A program made the translations under genes and the position numbers. The notes under the pieces are model-generated. The model did no database searches, was not told the DNA's origin, and saw only the letters and a list, made by a program, of their open reading frames with translations. From assembly GCF_013186535.1 (NCBI RefSeq), contig NZ_JABMCZ010000001.1:1798001-1862000 (forward strand): a DNA stretch of 64,000 nucleotides. Reading direction: 5' to 3'. Within the stretch, counting starts at the first letter, position 1. Each line of letters begins with the position of its first letter. Source of the stretch: Nocardia terpenica. Its GTDB lineage: Bacteria > Actinomycetota > Actinomycetes > Mycobacteriales > Mycobacteriaceae. Shown here piece by piece: positions 8,307 through 17,250 of the stretch.

Positions 8307-8609
8307 GTGCCCTTGTTCCAGGTGCTGTATGTACTCCTGTTCCTCTTCTGGCTGTTGTTGATCAGCCGAGTGATCGTCGAGTTCATCCGAAGCTTCGCTC
8401 GCGACTGGCATCCCCGCGGTGTCGTCGTCGTCATCCTCGAGGTGATCTTCACGATCACCGATCCGCCCGTGAAACTTCTGAGGCGGTTGATACCTCCGGT
8501 GAACCTGGGTGGAATTCGCCTGGATCTGTCGATTATGGTGCTGCTTTTCATCGTGTTCATCCTGATGTCGATCGTGAGCAGGCTCGGGCAGCCGGTAGCC
8601 CCGGTGTGA
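8307..8609 (+). CDS. YggT family membrane protein
   Basis: A small integral membrane protein of the YggT/Ycf19 family; the molecular role is not settled, but its place between sepF and divIVA suggests a link to division or osmotic-stress physiology. The GTG at 8307 gives 100 residues with two hydrophobic hairpins: VLYVLLFLFWLLLISRVIVEF near residues 5-25, and LSIMVLLFIVFILMSIV near 73-90. Between them lies the family motif TDPPVKLLRRLIPP. An in-frame ATG at 8205 would add 34 residues of atypical sequence and was not chosen. Confidence 0.9.
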   Translation: MPLFQVLYVLLFLFWLLLISRVIVEFIRSFARDWHPRGVVVVILEVIFTITDPPVKLLRRLIPPVNLGGIRLDLSIMVLLFIVFILMSIVSRLGQPVAPV

Positions 8610-8637
8610 CAGAATGGGCCGTGAAGAATAGCTTGCA

Positions 8638-8655
8638 AGATCTACCGCTAGATCT
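8638..8655 (+). promoter_or_regulatory. Inverted repeat in the wag31 leader
   Basis: AGATCTA (8638-8644) and TAGATCT (8649-8655) form a perfect 7-bp inverted repeat around CCGC, 27 bases before the wag31 ATG. It may be an operator or a leader hairpin; no partner is identifiable. Confidence 0.35.
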
Positions 8656-8682
8656 CCGTACGAAGCGTGAAGGGATCCTTCC

Positions 8683-9522
8683 ATGCCGCTGACCCCAGCC
8701 GATGTGCACAACGTCGCGTTCAGCAAACCGCCGATCGGGAAGCGCGGCTACAACGAGGACGAAGTCGACGCCTTCCTCGACCTCGTCGAACAGGAGCTCT
8801 CACGCCTCATCGAGGAGAACGCCGACCTTCGCCAGCGAGTTGCTGAGCTGGATGCCGAACTGGTCGACGCCAAGAAGGCCCGCCCCGCGCCGCAGGCCGT
8901 GAAACCGGCTCCGCCGCAACCGGAACCGCCGAAGCCAGCGCCGGTCGCACCCCCGGCCCCCATGCCGGTCGCACCCCCCGCCCCCCCGAAGGACGCGGGC
9001 GCCGCCGACGCGAACCTACAGGCCGCCAAGGTGCTCAGCCTGGCCCAGGAAATGGCCGACCGGCTCACCAGCGATGCCAAGACCGAGGCCGAGCAGCTGC
9101 TCGCCAATGCGCGAGCGAATTCCGAGCGACTGGTTTCCGACGCCCGCAACCGCTCCGAGAGCATGATCGCCGAGGCTCGCCAGAAGTCCGACGCCATGCT
9201 CACCGACGCCCAGACCCGTTCCGACAGCCAACTGCGCCAGGCCAAGGAGAAGGCCGACGGCCTGCAGGCCGACGCCGAGCGCAAGCACACCGAGATCATG
9301 GCCACCATCACCCAGCAGCGCAGCGTGCTGGAGAGCCGGATCGAGCAGCTCAAGACCTTCGAGCGCGAGTACCGGGTGCGGCTGAAGTCCTACCTGGAGT
9401 CGCAGCTCGAGGAGCTGGAGAATCGTGGTTCGGCCGTGCCGGTGGACGGCGGCGAGTCCTTCGACGCGATCGGTGGCGCGAACAACCACGCCCCGGCCTC
9501 GTTCGCCCAGGGCGGCAAGTAG
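8683..9522 (+). CDS. wag31: Polar growth scaffold Wag31/DivIVA
   Basis: Wag31 is the coiled-coil protein that marks cell poles and organises tip growth in mycolic-acid actinobacteria. The 279-residue product begins with the DivIVA N-terminal domain (MPLTPADVHNVAFSKPPIGK, then GYNEDEVDAFLDLVEQEL), which senses curved membrane. A Pro/Ala-rich linker follows at about 68-105. A long coiled coil runs from about 105 to 245 with repeated Asp-Ala-x-x-x-Ser-Glu patterns. The C-terminus is flexible. Its position after sepF and yggT is canonical. It is likely essential and a PknA/PknB phosphorylation target, by homology only. Confidence 0.96.
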   Translation: MPLTPADVHNVAFSKPPIGKRGYNEDEVDAFLDLVEQELSRLIEENADLRQRVAELDAELVDAKKARPAPQAVKPAPPQPEPPKPAPVAPPAPMPVAPPAPPKDAGAADANLQAAKVLSLAQEMADRLTSDAKTEAEQLLANARANSERLVSDARNRSESMIAEARQKSDAMLTDAQTRSDSQLRQAKEKADGLQADAERKHTEIMATITQQRSVLESRIEQLKTFEREYRVRLKSYLESQLEELENRGSAVPVDGGESFDAIGGANNHAPASFAQGGK

Positions 9523-9612
9523 ATCCGACGCGGATCGCCGCTCCCGTGCCGCGGGAACGGTCGGCGCAGTTGTGTGGTCGGAAGTCTCGTCGAGCCACCA
9601 GGCCCGTAGGGG

Positions 9613-9819
9613 GTGACCATGCTCGTTCTGACGCTCGTCCTGGCCGCCATCGGTTTTGCCCTGCTGGTGACCGCCCTGACCACCGGATCGGTGATCTGGG
9701 CGTGGGGCTGCATCGTGGTGTGTGTCGTCGGTGCGGTGCTACTGCTGGTCAGTGCGCTGTCCATGCGCGACTCCGACGACGACTCCCAGTCGCGTCCGGG
9801 TCGGCACGCCAAGCGCTAG
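9613..9819 (+). CDS. Small two-helix membrane protein downstream of wag31
   Basis: A 68-residue protein (66 if the ATG at 9619 is used) with two membrane segments: LVLTLVLAAIGFALLVTAL near residues 4-22 and WGCIVVCVVGAVLLLVSAL near 31-49. A short cytoplasmic-type tail rich in Asp, Ser and Arg ends the protein. TAGGGGG before the GTG serves as a ribosome site. Small membrane proteins at this position are common in Mycobacteriales, but I cannot assign a function. The tail charge suggests a C-terminal cytoplasmic side. Confidence 0.75.
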   Translation: MTMLVLTLVLAAIGFALLVTALTTGSVIWAWGCIVVCVVGAVLLLVSALSMRDSDDDSQSRPGRHAKR

Positions 9820-9850
9820 CGGGCACGAATATCATGTTGCCCGTATTGGC

Positions 9851-10113
9851 TACAATCAAACCTGTACATACGGCAGTGATCCGGCTATCACCGGGGAGCC
9901 TTCGGAAGAACGGCGCGCGGCGCTCAGTAGAACCGAACGGGTGAGCCCGACACAGCTCGCAACGAGAGGTCCTTCCCGGACGGAAGTCCCGTCGTACGGA
10001 CGACGAGGCCGGGAGGACAAACGGGGTGGTACCGCGGTTTCGGCGCACCGGCGCCGAGGTCGTCCCCGTGCCACTGGTTACGCGCCTGCAACAGGTGCGC
10101 CGGCACGAGGAGA
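9851..10113 (+). promoter_or_regulatory. Promoter and T-box riboswitch leader of ileS (translational type)
   Basis: TACAAT at 9851-9856 is a good -10, with transcription expected near 9863. The leader then forms a short stem I (GTGATCCGG ... CCGGGGAG) whose loop carries the isoleucine codon ATC at 9887-9889. This is the ultrashort stem I type known from actinobacterial ileS. The conserved T-box bulge sequence GGTGGTACCGCG lies at 10025-10036 and pairs with the NCCA end of uncharged tRNA. GC-rich pairing between 10040 and 10112 can mask the GAGGAG ribosome site at about 10107-10112. Known actinobacterial members regulate translation start rather than termination; no U-tract terminator is visible here. 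Confidence 0.88.
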
Positions 10114-10124
10114 CCGCAGCCGCC

Positions 10125-13100
10125 ATGGCGGACGAGACATCCACCCGCAACGCCTATCCGCGAGCAGATCTCGGCGAGGGCGCGGAGTCGATTGCGCGGC
10201 CCGCCGCGGGGGCGTCGTTCCCCGACCTGGAGCGGCGCGTACTCGACTACTGGGCCGCCGACGACACCTTCCGGGCCAGCATCCGGAACCGGGCCGGCGC
10301 TGAGGAGTTCGTCTTCTACGATGGACCGCCCTTCGCCAACGGATTGCCGCATTACGGCCATCTGCTGACCGGTTACGTCAAGGATTTGATCCCACGTTTC
10401 CAGACCATGCGCGGCAAGAAGGTGGAGCGGCGATTCGGCTGGGACACGCACGGTCTGCCCGCGGAAATCGAAGCCGAGAAACAGCTCGGTATCACGGACA
10501 AATCACAGATCGACGCGATGGGCCTCGCGGAATTCAATGCCGCGTGCAAATCCTCGGTCCTTCGCTATACGAATGAGTGGCGCAACTATGTGACACGTCA
10601 GGCGCGCTGGGTCGACTTCGACAACGACTACAAGACCCTCGACCTCGACTTCATGGAGTCGGTCATGTGGGCGTTCAAGTCGCTGTACGACAAAGGGCTT
10701 GTCTACCAGGGGTTCCGGGTGCTGCCCTACAGCTGGTACGAACAGACGCCGCTGTCGTACCAGGAAGCGCGCATGGACGACTCCTACCGGATGCGGCAGG
10801 ACCCGGCGGTCACCGTGGACATGGTGCTGCAGGTGCCCGAGGACCACCCCTTGCACGCGCTCGACGGCGCCAACGCGCTCATCTGGACCACCACGCCCTG
10901 GACGCTGCCGTCCAACCTGGCTGTCGCGGTGCACCCGGACCTCACCTACGTGCACGTCGAGGGCAAGGACGGCAAGCGCTATGTGCTGGCCGCCGAACGA
11001 GTCTCGCACTACGCGCGGGAAGTGGGCGAGGCGCCGACCGTGCTGTCCGAGCACTCGGGCGCGGCGCTGGCGGGCCTGCGCTACCTGCCCCCGTTCGACT
11101 TCTTCCTCGGCCACCCGAACGCGCACCGGGTGCTCAACGCCGACTACGTGACCACCGACTCCGGTACCGGCGTGGTGCATCTCGCTCCGGCGTTCGGTGA
11201 GGAGGACATGGATGTCGCCTCCGCCAACGGAATCGAGATCGTGCAGCCGCTGGATCAGGGCGGCCGGTTCACCTCGATGGTGCCGCCGTACGAGGGCCTG
11301 ATGGTCTTCGACGCCAACCCGGTCATCATCAAGGACCTCAAGGCGGCCGGAAAGCTGTTGCGGCACGAGACGATCGAGCACTCCTACCCGCACAGCTGGC
11401 GCTCCGGGCAGCCGCTGATCTACATGGCGGTGCCGTCCTGGTTCGTGGCGGTCACCAGGTTCCGCGATCGCATGGTGGAGCTCAACCAGCAGATCAGCTG
11501 GGTTCCCGAGCACATCCGCGACGGTCAGTTCGGCAAGTGGCTGGAGAACGCGCGCGACTGGAACATCAGCCGAAACCGCTACTGGGGTGCGCCGATCCCG
11601 GTGTGGATCTCCGACGACCCGGCCTATCCGCGGGTCGACGTCTACGGCTCTCTCGACCAGCTGGAGCGTGATTTCGGTGTGCGCCCGGCCGATCTGCACC
11701 GGCCCGGCATCGATGAGCTGGTGCGCCCGAATCCCGATGACCCGACCGGGAAGTCGATGATGCGGCGAACCCCGGAGGTGCTGGACTGCTGGTTCGAGTC
11801 CGGGTCGATGCCCTATGCGCAGGTGCACTACCCGTTCGAGAACAAGGAGTGGTTCGAGGGCTCCGGCGATTCTCCCGCCCACAACCCGGGCGATTTCATC
11901 GTCGAGTACAACGGCCAGACCAGGGCCTGGTTCTACCACCTGCACGTGTTGTCGACCGCGCTGTTCGATCGCCCGGCCTTCAAATCGGCTGTGGCGCACG
12001 GCATCGTGCTCGGCGACGACGGCCTGAAGATGTCCAAGTCCAAGGGCAACTACCCGGACGTCAACGAGGTCTTCGACCGCGACGGCTCCGACGCCATGCG
12101 CTGGTTCCTCATGGCCTCGCCCGTACTTCGCGGCGGTAACCTCATCGTCACCGAACGCGGTATCCGCGAGGGCGTGAGCCATGCGCTGCGGCCGCTGTGG
12201 AACGCGTGGACCTTCCTGCAGCTGTACGCGTCGAAACCCGGTGAGTGGCGCACGGATTCGCAGCACGTGCTGGACCGCTACATCCTGAGCAAGCTGGCGG
12301 CCACCCGCGACGTGATGACCGACGCGCTCGAGACCTACGACGTCACCGCCGCCTGCGACGAATTGCGCTCGTTCGCCGATGCGCTCACCAATTGGTATGT
12401 GCGCCGGTCGCGTTCGCGGTTCTGGGAGGAGGATCGCGATGCGATCGACACCCTGCACACCGTGCTCGAGGTGACCACCCGGCTTGCGGCCCCGCTGCTG
12501 CCGCTGATCACCGAGGTGATCTGGCGCGGGCTCACCGGCGGGCGGTCGGTGCATCTGACCGACTGGCCGACCGAGACCGAACTGCCCAGGGACCCGGAGC
12601 TGGTGTCGGCCATGGACGAGGTGCGGGAGGTGTGCTCGACGGTGCTGAGCCTGCGCAAGGCCCAGAACCTGCGGGTGCGGCTGCCGCTGTCCGAGGTGAC
12701 CATCGCCGCCCCGGATGCCGAACGGCTGCACCCGTTCACGGATCTGATCGCCGACGAGGTCAATGTCAAGAAGGTCGACCTGACCACCGATGTCGCCGTG
12801 CACGGCCGCTTCGAACTGGTGGTCAATGCCCGCGCCGCCGGGCCGCGCCTGGGTAAGGACGTGCAGACGGTGATCAAGGCGGTCAAGGCCGGGGAGTGGA
12901 GCGAGAGCCCGCAGGGTGTGGTCAGCGCCGCCGGAATCGAGCTGCTGCCCGAGGAGTACACCCAGCGCCTGGTCGCCGCCGAACCGGAGTCCACGGCCCC
13001 GCTGCCCGGCAATGCCGGTCTGGTGGTGCTGAATTCGGAGGTCACCGAGGAACTGGAGGCCGAGGGCTGGGCCCGCGACCTCATCCGCGACCTCCAGGAG

Positions 13101-13304
13101 ACCCGCAAGTCCCTGGGCCTGGACGTCTCCGACCGCATCACCGTGGTGCTCGAGGTTCCCGCCGACCGCGCGCGCTGGGCCGAAACCCACCGCGACCTGA
13201 TCGCCGGTGAAATCCTCGCCACCACGCTCACTTTCGGCGCCGCGGGCGCCGACGCGGCCGATCTCGTCGGTGGTGTCCGGGCCGCGGTCACCAAGGCGTC
13301 ATGA
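10125..13304 (+). CDS. ileS: Isoleucyl-tRNA synthetase, type 2 (IleS2)
   Basis: Charges tRNA-Ile. The ATG at 10125 gives 1059 residues. The class I signature appears as HYGH (76-79) within DGPPFANGLPHYGHLLTGYV, and KMSKS is at 635-639. The GLPHYGH form and the length mark the eukaryote-like type 2 enzyme, a clade that is often naturally resistant to mupirocin, unlike the shorter-lineage type 1. The central editing domain (around the WTTTPWTLPSN segment near 255) and a C-terminal anticodon-binding domain are present. The open frame extends upstream through the T-box, but that part is leader, not protein. Expression should respond to uncharged tRNA-Ile. Confidence 0.97.
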   Translation: MADETSTRNAYPRADLGEGAESIARPAAGASFPDLERRVLDYWAADDTFRASIRNRAGAEEFVFYDGPPFANGLPHYGHLLTGYVKDLIPRFQTMRGKKVERRFGWDTHGLPAEIEAEKQLGITDKSQIDAMGLAEFNAACKSSVLRYTNEWRNYVTRQARWVDFDNDYKTLDLDFMESVMWAFKSLYDKGLVYQGFRVLPYSWYEQTPLSYQEARMDDSYRMRQDPAVTVDMVLQVPEDHPLHALDGANALIWTTTPWTLPSNLAVAVHPDLTYVHVEGKDGKRYVLAAERVSHYAREVGEAPTVLSEHSGAALAGLRYLPPFDFFLGHPNAHRVLNADYVTTDSGTGVVHLAPAFGEEDMDVASANGIEIVQPLDQGGRFTSMVPPYEGLMVFDANPVIIKDLKAAGKLLRHETIEHSYPHSWRSGQPLIYMAVPSWFVAVTRFRDRMVELNQQISWVPEHIRDGQFGKWLENARDWNISRNRYWGAPIPVWISDDPAYPRVDVYGSLDQLERDFGVRPADLHRPGIDELVRPNPDDPTGKSMMRRTPEVLDCWFESGSMPYAQVHYPFENKEWFEGSGDSPAHNPGDFIVEYNGQTRAWFYHLHVLSTALFDRPAFKSAVAHGIVLGDDGLKMSKSKGNYPDVNEVFDRDGSDAMRWFLMASPVLRGGNLIVTERGIREGVSHALRPLWNAWTFLQLYASKPGEWRTDSQHVLDRYILSKLAATRDVMTDALETYDVTAACDELRSFADALTNWYVRRSRSRFWEEDRDAIDTLHTVLEVTTRLAAPLLPLITEVIWRGLTGGRSVHLTDWPTETELPRDPELVSAMDEVREVCSTVLSLRKAQNLRVRLPLSEVTIAAPDAERLHPFTDLIADEVNVKKVDLTTDVAVHGRFELVVNARAAGPRLGKDVQTVIKAVKAGEWSESPQGVVSAAGIELLPEEYTQRLVAAEPESTAPLPGNAGLVVLNSEVTEELEAEGWARDLIRDLQETRKSLGLDVSDRITVVLEVPADRARWAETHRDLIAGEILATTLTFGAAGADAADLVGGVRAAVTKAS

Positions 13305-13849
13305 CCGAGCGCTACCTCAACGTCATCGATGTGGAGGCCACCTGCTGGGAGGGGAAGACGCCGCCCGGGCAGGCGAGCGAGATCATCGAGATCGGGCTGT
13401 GTGTGCTGGATTCGGTGACGCTGGAGCGGGTGGACAAGCACAGCATTCTGGTGCGGCCGGAGCGGTCGACGGTGAGCGAGTTCTGTACCCGGCTCACCAC
13501 GCTCACTCCGGAGCAGGTCGCGGGCGGTATCGACTTCGCTGCCGCCTGCGAGTTGCTGCGCACGGTGCACCACGCGGCCGAGCGGCCCTGGGTGAGCTGG
13601 GGCGACTACGATCGCCGTCAGTTCGAACGCCAGTGCGCCGCAACGGGTGTGGCGTATCCGTTCGGTGACCGGCACACCAATGCCAAGCGCCGGTTCTCCG
13701 AATCCCGGGGCACCACACAGCGTTTCGGCATGGCCGAGGCGCTCGAGGTGACCGGGCTGCCGCTGGAGGGTACCCACCACCGCGGCGGCGACGATGCCTG
13801 GAACATCGCGAATCTCGTCCTCGACATGATGCGCCGCGGAACCTGGTGA
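13301..13849 (+). CDS. DEDDh-family 3'-5' exonuclease (ERI1/KapD-like)
   Basis: A 182-residue single-domain exonuclease. The first acidic motif is VIDVEATCW with Asp10 and Glu12. Further acidic residues are in WGDYDRRQFERQC near 101-105, and the final motif is HHRGGDDAWNIANL, with the His and Asp of the DEDDh active site. The closest group appears to be the ERI1/KapD type, which trims structured RNA ends; substrate here is unknown. The ATG overlaps the ileS stop (ATGA), so it is co-translated with ileS and probably shares its T-box control. Confidence 0.85.
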   Translation: MTERYLNVIDVEATCWEGKTPPGQASEIIEIGLCVLDSVTLERVDKHSILVRPERSTVSEFCTRLTTLTPEQVAGGIDFAAACELLRTVHHAAERPWVSWGDYDRRQFERQCAATGVAYPFGDRHTNAKRRFSESRGTTQRFGMAEALEVTGLPLEGTHHRGGDDAWNIANLVLDMMRRGTW

Positions 13850-13853
13850 GCAG

Positions 13854-15518
13854 TCAGCCCGCCGCCTCGCCGCCGTGCTGGCGGTGGGTGGCGAGCTGGA
13901 TCTCCAGCAGCAGCCGGTCCGGGGCGGAGTCCAGCTCGATGCCCATCAGCTGGGTGGCGCGCCGGATCCGGTAGCGCAGGGTGTTCGGGTGGATGCGCAG
14001 CTCGGTGGCGGCCCTGCGGACGTCGCCGCGGTGCGCCAGATACGCCTCGATGCTCAGCCGCAGCTCGGCCGAGTACTTCTCGTCGTAGCGGACGAGCGTG
14101 TCCAGGCGCGGATCGCGCAGCTCCGGATGGTCGCCGATGAAGGTCAGGATCTCGGCCAGCAGCACCGTGGTGCGCGAGCGCGCCAGCGTCGTCACCGCCT
14201 CGGCCGTGGGCAGATTCGCGGTGCGGTCGAGCACCCGGTCGGCCTCGGCGCGGGCGCGCGCCACATCGGCCAGCCCGGCCACCGGCGCGGCGATGGCCGC
14301 GCGCAGGCTCAGCCCGGAGCGGTCGGCGAGCTGGCCGATCACCTGCCGGGTCCACGAGCTCACCCGATCCACCGAATGATGCTCGGGGAACAGCACATAC
14401 AGCCGCTCGCCGATCATCGTGGTCACACAGTCCTGGCGAAAGGCGCTGGCGTGCAGGCGAAGTGTGGTCATGCCCCGCCGCATCGCCTCCTCGTGCGGCG
14501 CCCGCGACGCGTGCCGGGCGAAGCCGATCACCGCCGCCCGCCCGTCGGCCGCCATGCCGAATGTCTCGGCGAAGGCCGGGATGTCGACATCGCCGCCGTG
14601 CGCGCCGAACAGGCGCTGGATCAGCAGGGCGTCGGTGGTCGGGGCCTGCATGGTCCGCCAGATGGCCCGGGCCGCAATGGATGCCGCGCCGCGCAGCACC
14701 TGGGAGCTGTCGGCGTCGAGCGGCTCGGTGGCCTCCTGCACCCAGATCGTGCCCAGTACCGTGCGTGAGCGCCGCCCGCCGGGGCGGCCGGGCTCGCGGA
14801 TGCCGATCGCGATGCGCCGCCGCGTCTCCCACTCCGCCCGAGCCGGAACCTCCACCACGTCACCGGTATTGCGCAATCGGTCGAACACGCCCTCGCGCTG
14901 CAGCCAGTGCATGTATCCGGTCGGCCCCTGCCTGCCCAGCACCGACGACCGCCGCACCGCATCGGCGGCGGTGGTGCTGTCGGCCGAATAGGCCAGCACG
15001 CGCCACTGTTCGTCCTCGATGGACACCAGCCCGCGCGTCGACTCGGCCACCGAATGCGCCAGGCCGAACAGATCCGAATCCAGGGCGGGGACCGATTCGA
15101 CGGTCGCCCGCGGACCGGTGCCGTGCCCGGTAATCCGCCCGATCAGCGCGTGCACCATCTCCCAGCGGGCGTGCGGATGCACCGCGACCAGCGCGATACC
15201 GGCGTCGTGCGCGGCCGCGCGCAGCGCCGGTCCGGCGCTCTTGGAGAACACCACGCGCGGCCGGTGTTCGGTCGGACAGCGCCGCCCGAGATCGCGCAGC
15301 CAGCGGGTGGCGTGCTCGTCGTCGACGCCGACCTGCAGGTACACCTCCGGCAGCGCCCGTCCGGGCGGCATCTCCATGGTCAGGTCGTCGACATCCATGA
15401 ACGCCACCGACTCGGCCACGACGTCCTCGCCCGCGGGCGCATCGATCAGGGTGACAACGGAGCTGGTCAGCGCCGATAGCAGTTCGGACAGCGGTATGAG
15501 CCGGTTCACACTCTTCAT
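13854..15518 (-). CDS. PucR-family transcriptional regulator, probable proline-catabolism regulator
   Basis: A 554-residue regulator transcribed divergently from pruA. The N-terminal half resembles the PucR sensory region (PLSELLSALTSSVVTLIDAP and a following alpha/beta domain). The central part carries a GGDEF-like/PucR domain, and the C-terminus has the HTH_30 helix-turn-helix: YLAHRGDVRRAATELRIHPN, then TLRYRIRRATQLMGI. Divergent PucR-type genes beside P5C dehydrogenase are common in actinobacteria, where they activate proline use in response to proline; that role is inferred. A cluster of GGAC half-sites in the 82-base divergent gap is a plausible binding region. Confidence 0.88.
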   Translation of the reverse strand: MKSVNRLIPLSELLSALTSSVVTLIDAPAGEDVVAESVAFMDVDDLTMEMPPGRALPEVYLQVGVDDEHATRWLRDLGRRCPTEHRPRVVFSKSAGPALRAAAHDAGIALVAVHPHARWEMVHALIGRITGHGTGPRATVESVPALDSDLFGLAHSVAESTRGLVSIEDEQWRVLAYSADSTTAADAVRRSSVLGRQGPTGYMHWLQREGVFDRLRNTGDVVEVPARAEWETRRRIAIGIREPGRPGGRRSRTVLGTIWVQEATEPLDADSSQVLRGAASIAARAIWRTMQAPTTDALLIQRLFGAHGGDVDIPAFAETFGMAADGRAAVIGFARHASRAPHEEAMRRGMTTLRLHASAFRQDCVTTMIGERLYVLFPEHHSVDRVSSWTRQVIGQLADRSGLSLRAAIAAPVAGLADVARARAEADRVLDRTANLPTAEAVTTLARSRTTVLLAEILTFIGDHPELRDPRLDTLVRYDEKYSAELRLSIEAYLAHRGDVRRAATELRIHPNTLRYRIRRATQLMGIELDSAPDRLLLEIQLATHRQHGGEAAG

Positions 15519-15522
15519 TCAA

Positions 15523-15577
15523 TCGGACGAAAAAGCATGTGGCAATTCGTCCCGTAGGACAACGGTGCGCTGTCCGA
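15523..15577. promoter_or_regulatory. Candidate operator between PucR gene and pruA
   Basis: The divergent gap contains GGACGAA (15525-15531) facing TTCGTCC (15546-15552), and GGACA (15557-15561) facing TGTCC (15571-15575). The outermost half-sites read TCGGACG (15523-15529) and, on the other strand, TCGGACA (15571-15577). The four related half-sites in 55 bases suggest a multi-site operator for the PucR regulator. Confidence 0.45.
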
Positions 15578-15600
15578 AATGGGGTTTATTGCTCGGTATG

Positions 15601-17250
15601 GACGCGATCACCACGGTTCCGACACCGTCCAACGAACCCGTCAACTCCTACGCGCCGGGCAGCCCCGAACGGGCCCGCCTGCGGGCCGCGCTCGGAGAAC
15701 TGGCGGACAACCCGACCGAGATCTGCCATGTGATCGACGGCGAGCATCGCGCCGGGACCGGCGCCCGCGTCGACGTCGTGCAGCCGCACAAGCACGCGGC
15801 CGTGCTGGGCGCCTTCACCGTCGCGGAGACCTCCGACGTGCAGGACGCGGTGAACACCGCCGTCCGGGCGGGCGCCGCGTGGCGGGCGCTGCCCTTCGAC
15901 GAGCGCGCCGCGGTCTTCCTGCGCGCGGCCGATCTGCTGGCCGGGCCCTGGCGCGAAACCATCGCCGCCGCAACGATGCTGGGCCAGTCCAAGACGGCCT
16001 ACCAGGCCGAGATCGACGCCCCGTGCGAGCTGGTCGACTTCTGGCGCTTCAATGTGCACTTCGCCCGCACCATCCTGGCCGAGCAGCCGATCTCCTCGCC
16101 CGGCGTCTGGAACCGCACCGACTACCGCCCGCTCGAGGGCTTCGTCTACGCCATCACCCCGTTCAACTTCACCGCCATCGCCGGGAACCTGCCCACCGCA
16201 CCGGCTCTCATGGGCAACACCGTGGTGTGGAAGCCGTCGCCGACGCAGGCGGTCGCCGCGTACCACACCATGCGGCTGCTGGAGGCGGCCGGACTGCCGC
16301 CGGGCGTCATCAACCTCGTCCACGGCCACGGGCCGGAGGTGTCGGACGTGCTGCTGGCCGATCCGCGCCTGGCGGGCATCCACTTCACCGGCTCCACCCG
16401 CACCTTCCAGCACCTGTGGCGCGAGGTCGGCACGAATATCGACCGCTACCACACCTATCCGCGGCTGGTCGGCGAGACCGGCGGCAAGGACTTCGTGCTG
16501 GCGCACCCGTCGGCCGATCCGAAGGTGCTGAGCACCGCGCTGATTCGCGGCGCCTTCGAGTTCCAGGGCCAGAAGTGCTCGGCCGCGTCGCGGGCGTTCG
16601 TGCCGAGGTCGGTGTGGTCGCGCATCGGCGACGAGCTCATCGACACCGTCGGCGCGCTGCGCTACGGCGACGTCACCGATTTCACCAATTTCGGTGGGGC
16701 CGTAATCGATCGGCGCGCGTTCGACCGCAATGTCGCCGCCATCGAGCGCGCCAAGGCCACCCCGGGCCTGACCGTCGCCGCCGGCGGCGGCTACGACGAC
16801 AGCGTCGGCTACTTCGTCGAGCCCACCCTGCTGCTCGGCGACGACCCGTCCGACGAGGCGTTCCGCACCGAGTACTTCGGCCCGATCCTGTCGGTGCACG
16901 TCTACGACGACTCGCGCCCGCACGCCTTCGACGAGGCACTGCGCCTGATGGACGGCGGCTCCGCCTACGGGCTCACCGGCGCGGTCATCGCGCAGGACCG
17001 CGCGGCGATCGACAAGGCCGGTGCGGCACTGCGTTTCGCCGCGGGCAACTTCTACGTCAACGACAAGCCGACCGGCGCGGTGGTGGGGCAGCAGCCGTTC
17101 GGCGGCTCGCGCGCCTCGGGCACCAACGACAAGGCGGGCTCCCCGCTGAACCTGCTGCGCTGGACCTCGCCGCGGTCGGTCAAGGAGACCTTCGTCGCGG
17201 CCACCAGCCACGAATATCCGCATCAGGCACCGGAATCCGAGGTCCAGTGA
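15601..17250 (+). CDS. pruA: L-glutamate gamma-semialdehyde (P5C) dehydrogenase
   Basis: Oxidises glutamate semialdehyde, in equilibrium with pyrroline-5-carboxylate, to glutamate with NAD+; the second step of proline breakdown. The ATG at 15601 gives 549 residues, the normal monofunctional PruA length. The aldehyde-dehydrogenase catalytic pair is visible as Glu292 in ETGGKDF and Cys326 in GQKCSAASR, and ITPFNFTA near 185 is part of the NAD site. The upstream open frame from 15019 runs antisense through the regulator and is not coding. The stop overlaps the pruB start (TGATG). Confidence 0.96.
   Translation, partial: DAITTVPTPSNEPVNSYAPGSPERARLRAALGELADNPTEICHVIDGEHRAGTGARVDVVQPHKHAAVLGAFTVAETSDVQDAVNTAVRAGAAWRALPFDERAAVFLRAADLLAGPWRETIAAATMLGQSKTAYQAEIDAPCELVDFWRFNVHFARTILAEQPISSPGVWNRTDYRPLEGFVYAITPFNFTAIAGNLPTAPALMGNTVVWKPSPTQAVAAYHTMRLLEAAGLPPGVINLVHGHGPEVSDVLLADPRLAGIHFTGSTRTFQHLWREVGTNIDRYHTYPRLVGETGGKDFVLAHPSADPKVLSTALIRGAFEFQGQKCSAASRAFVPRSVWSRIGDELIDTVGALRYGDVTDFTNFGGAVIDRRAFDRNVAAIERAKATPGLTVAAGGGYDDSVGYFVEPTLLLGDDPSDEAFRTEYFGPILSVHVYDDSRPHAFDEALRLMDGGSAYGLTGAVIAQDRAAIDKAGAALRFAAGNFYVNDKPTGAVVGQQPFGGSRASGTNDKAGSPLNLLRWTSPRSVKETFVAATSHEYPHQAPESEVQ

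Noticed and set aside
10026..10124. Extension of IleS upstream of the ATG at 10125
   Set aside because: The extension overlaps the T-box motif and has no IleS similarity; the ribosome site fits the ATG at 10125.
13618..14832. Long minus-strand open frame of 404 codons overlapping the PucR gene
   Set aside because: Arg/Gly/His/Ala-rich shadow typical of high-GC DNA; the PucR frame has clear domain content.
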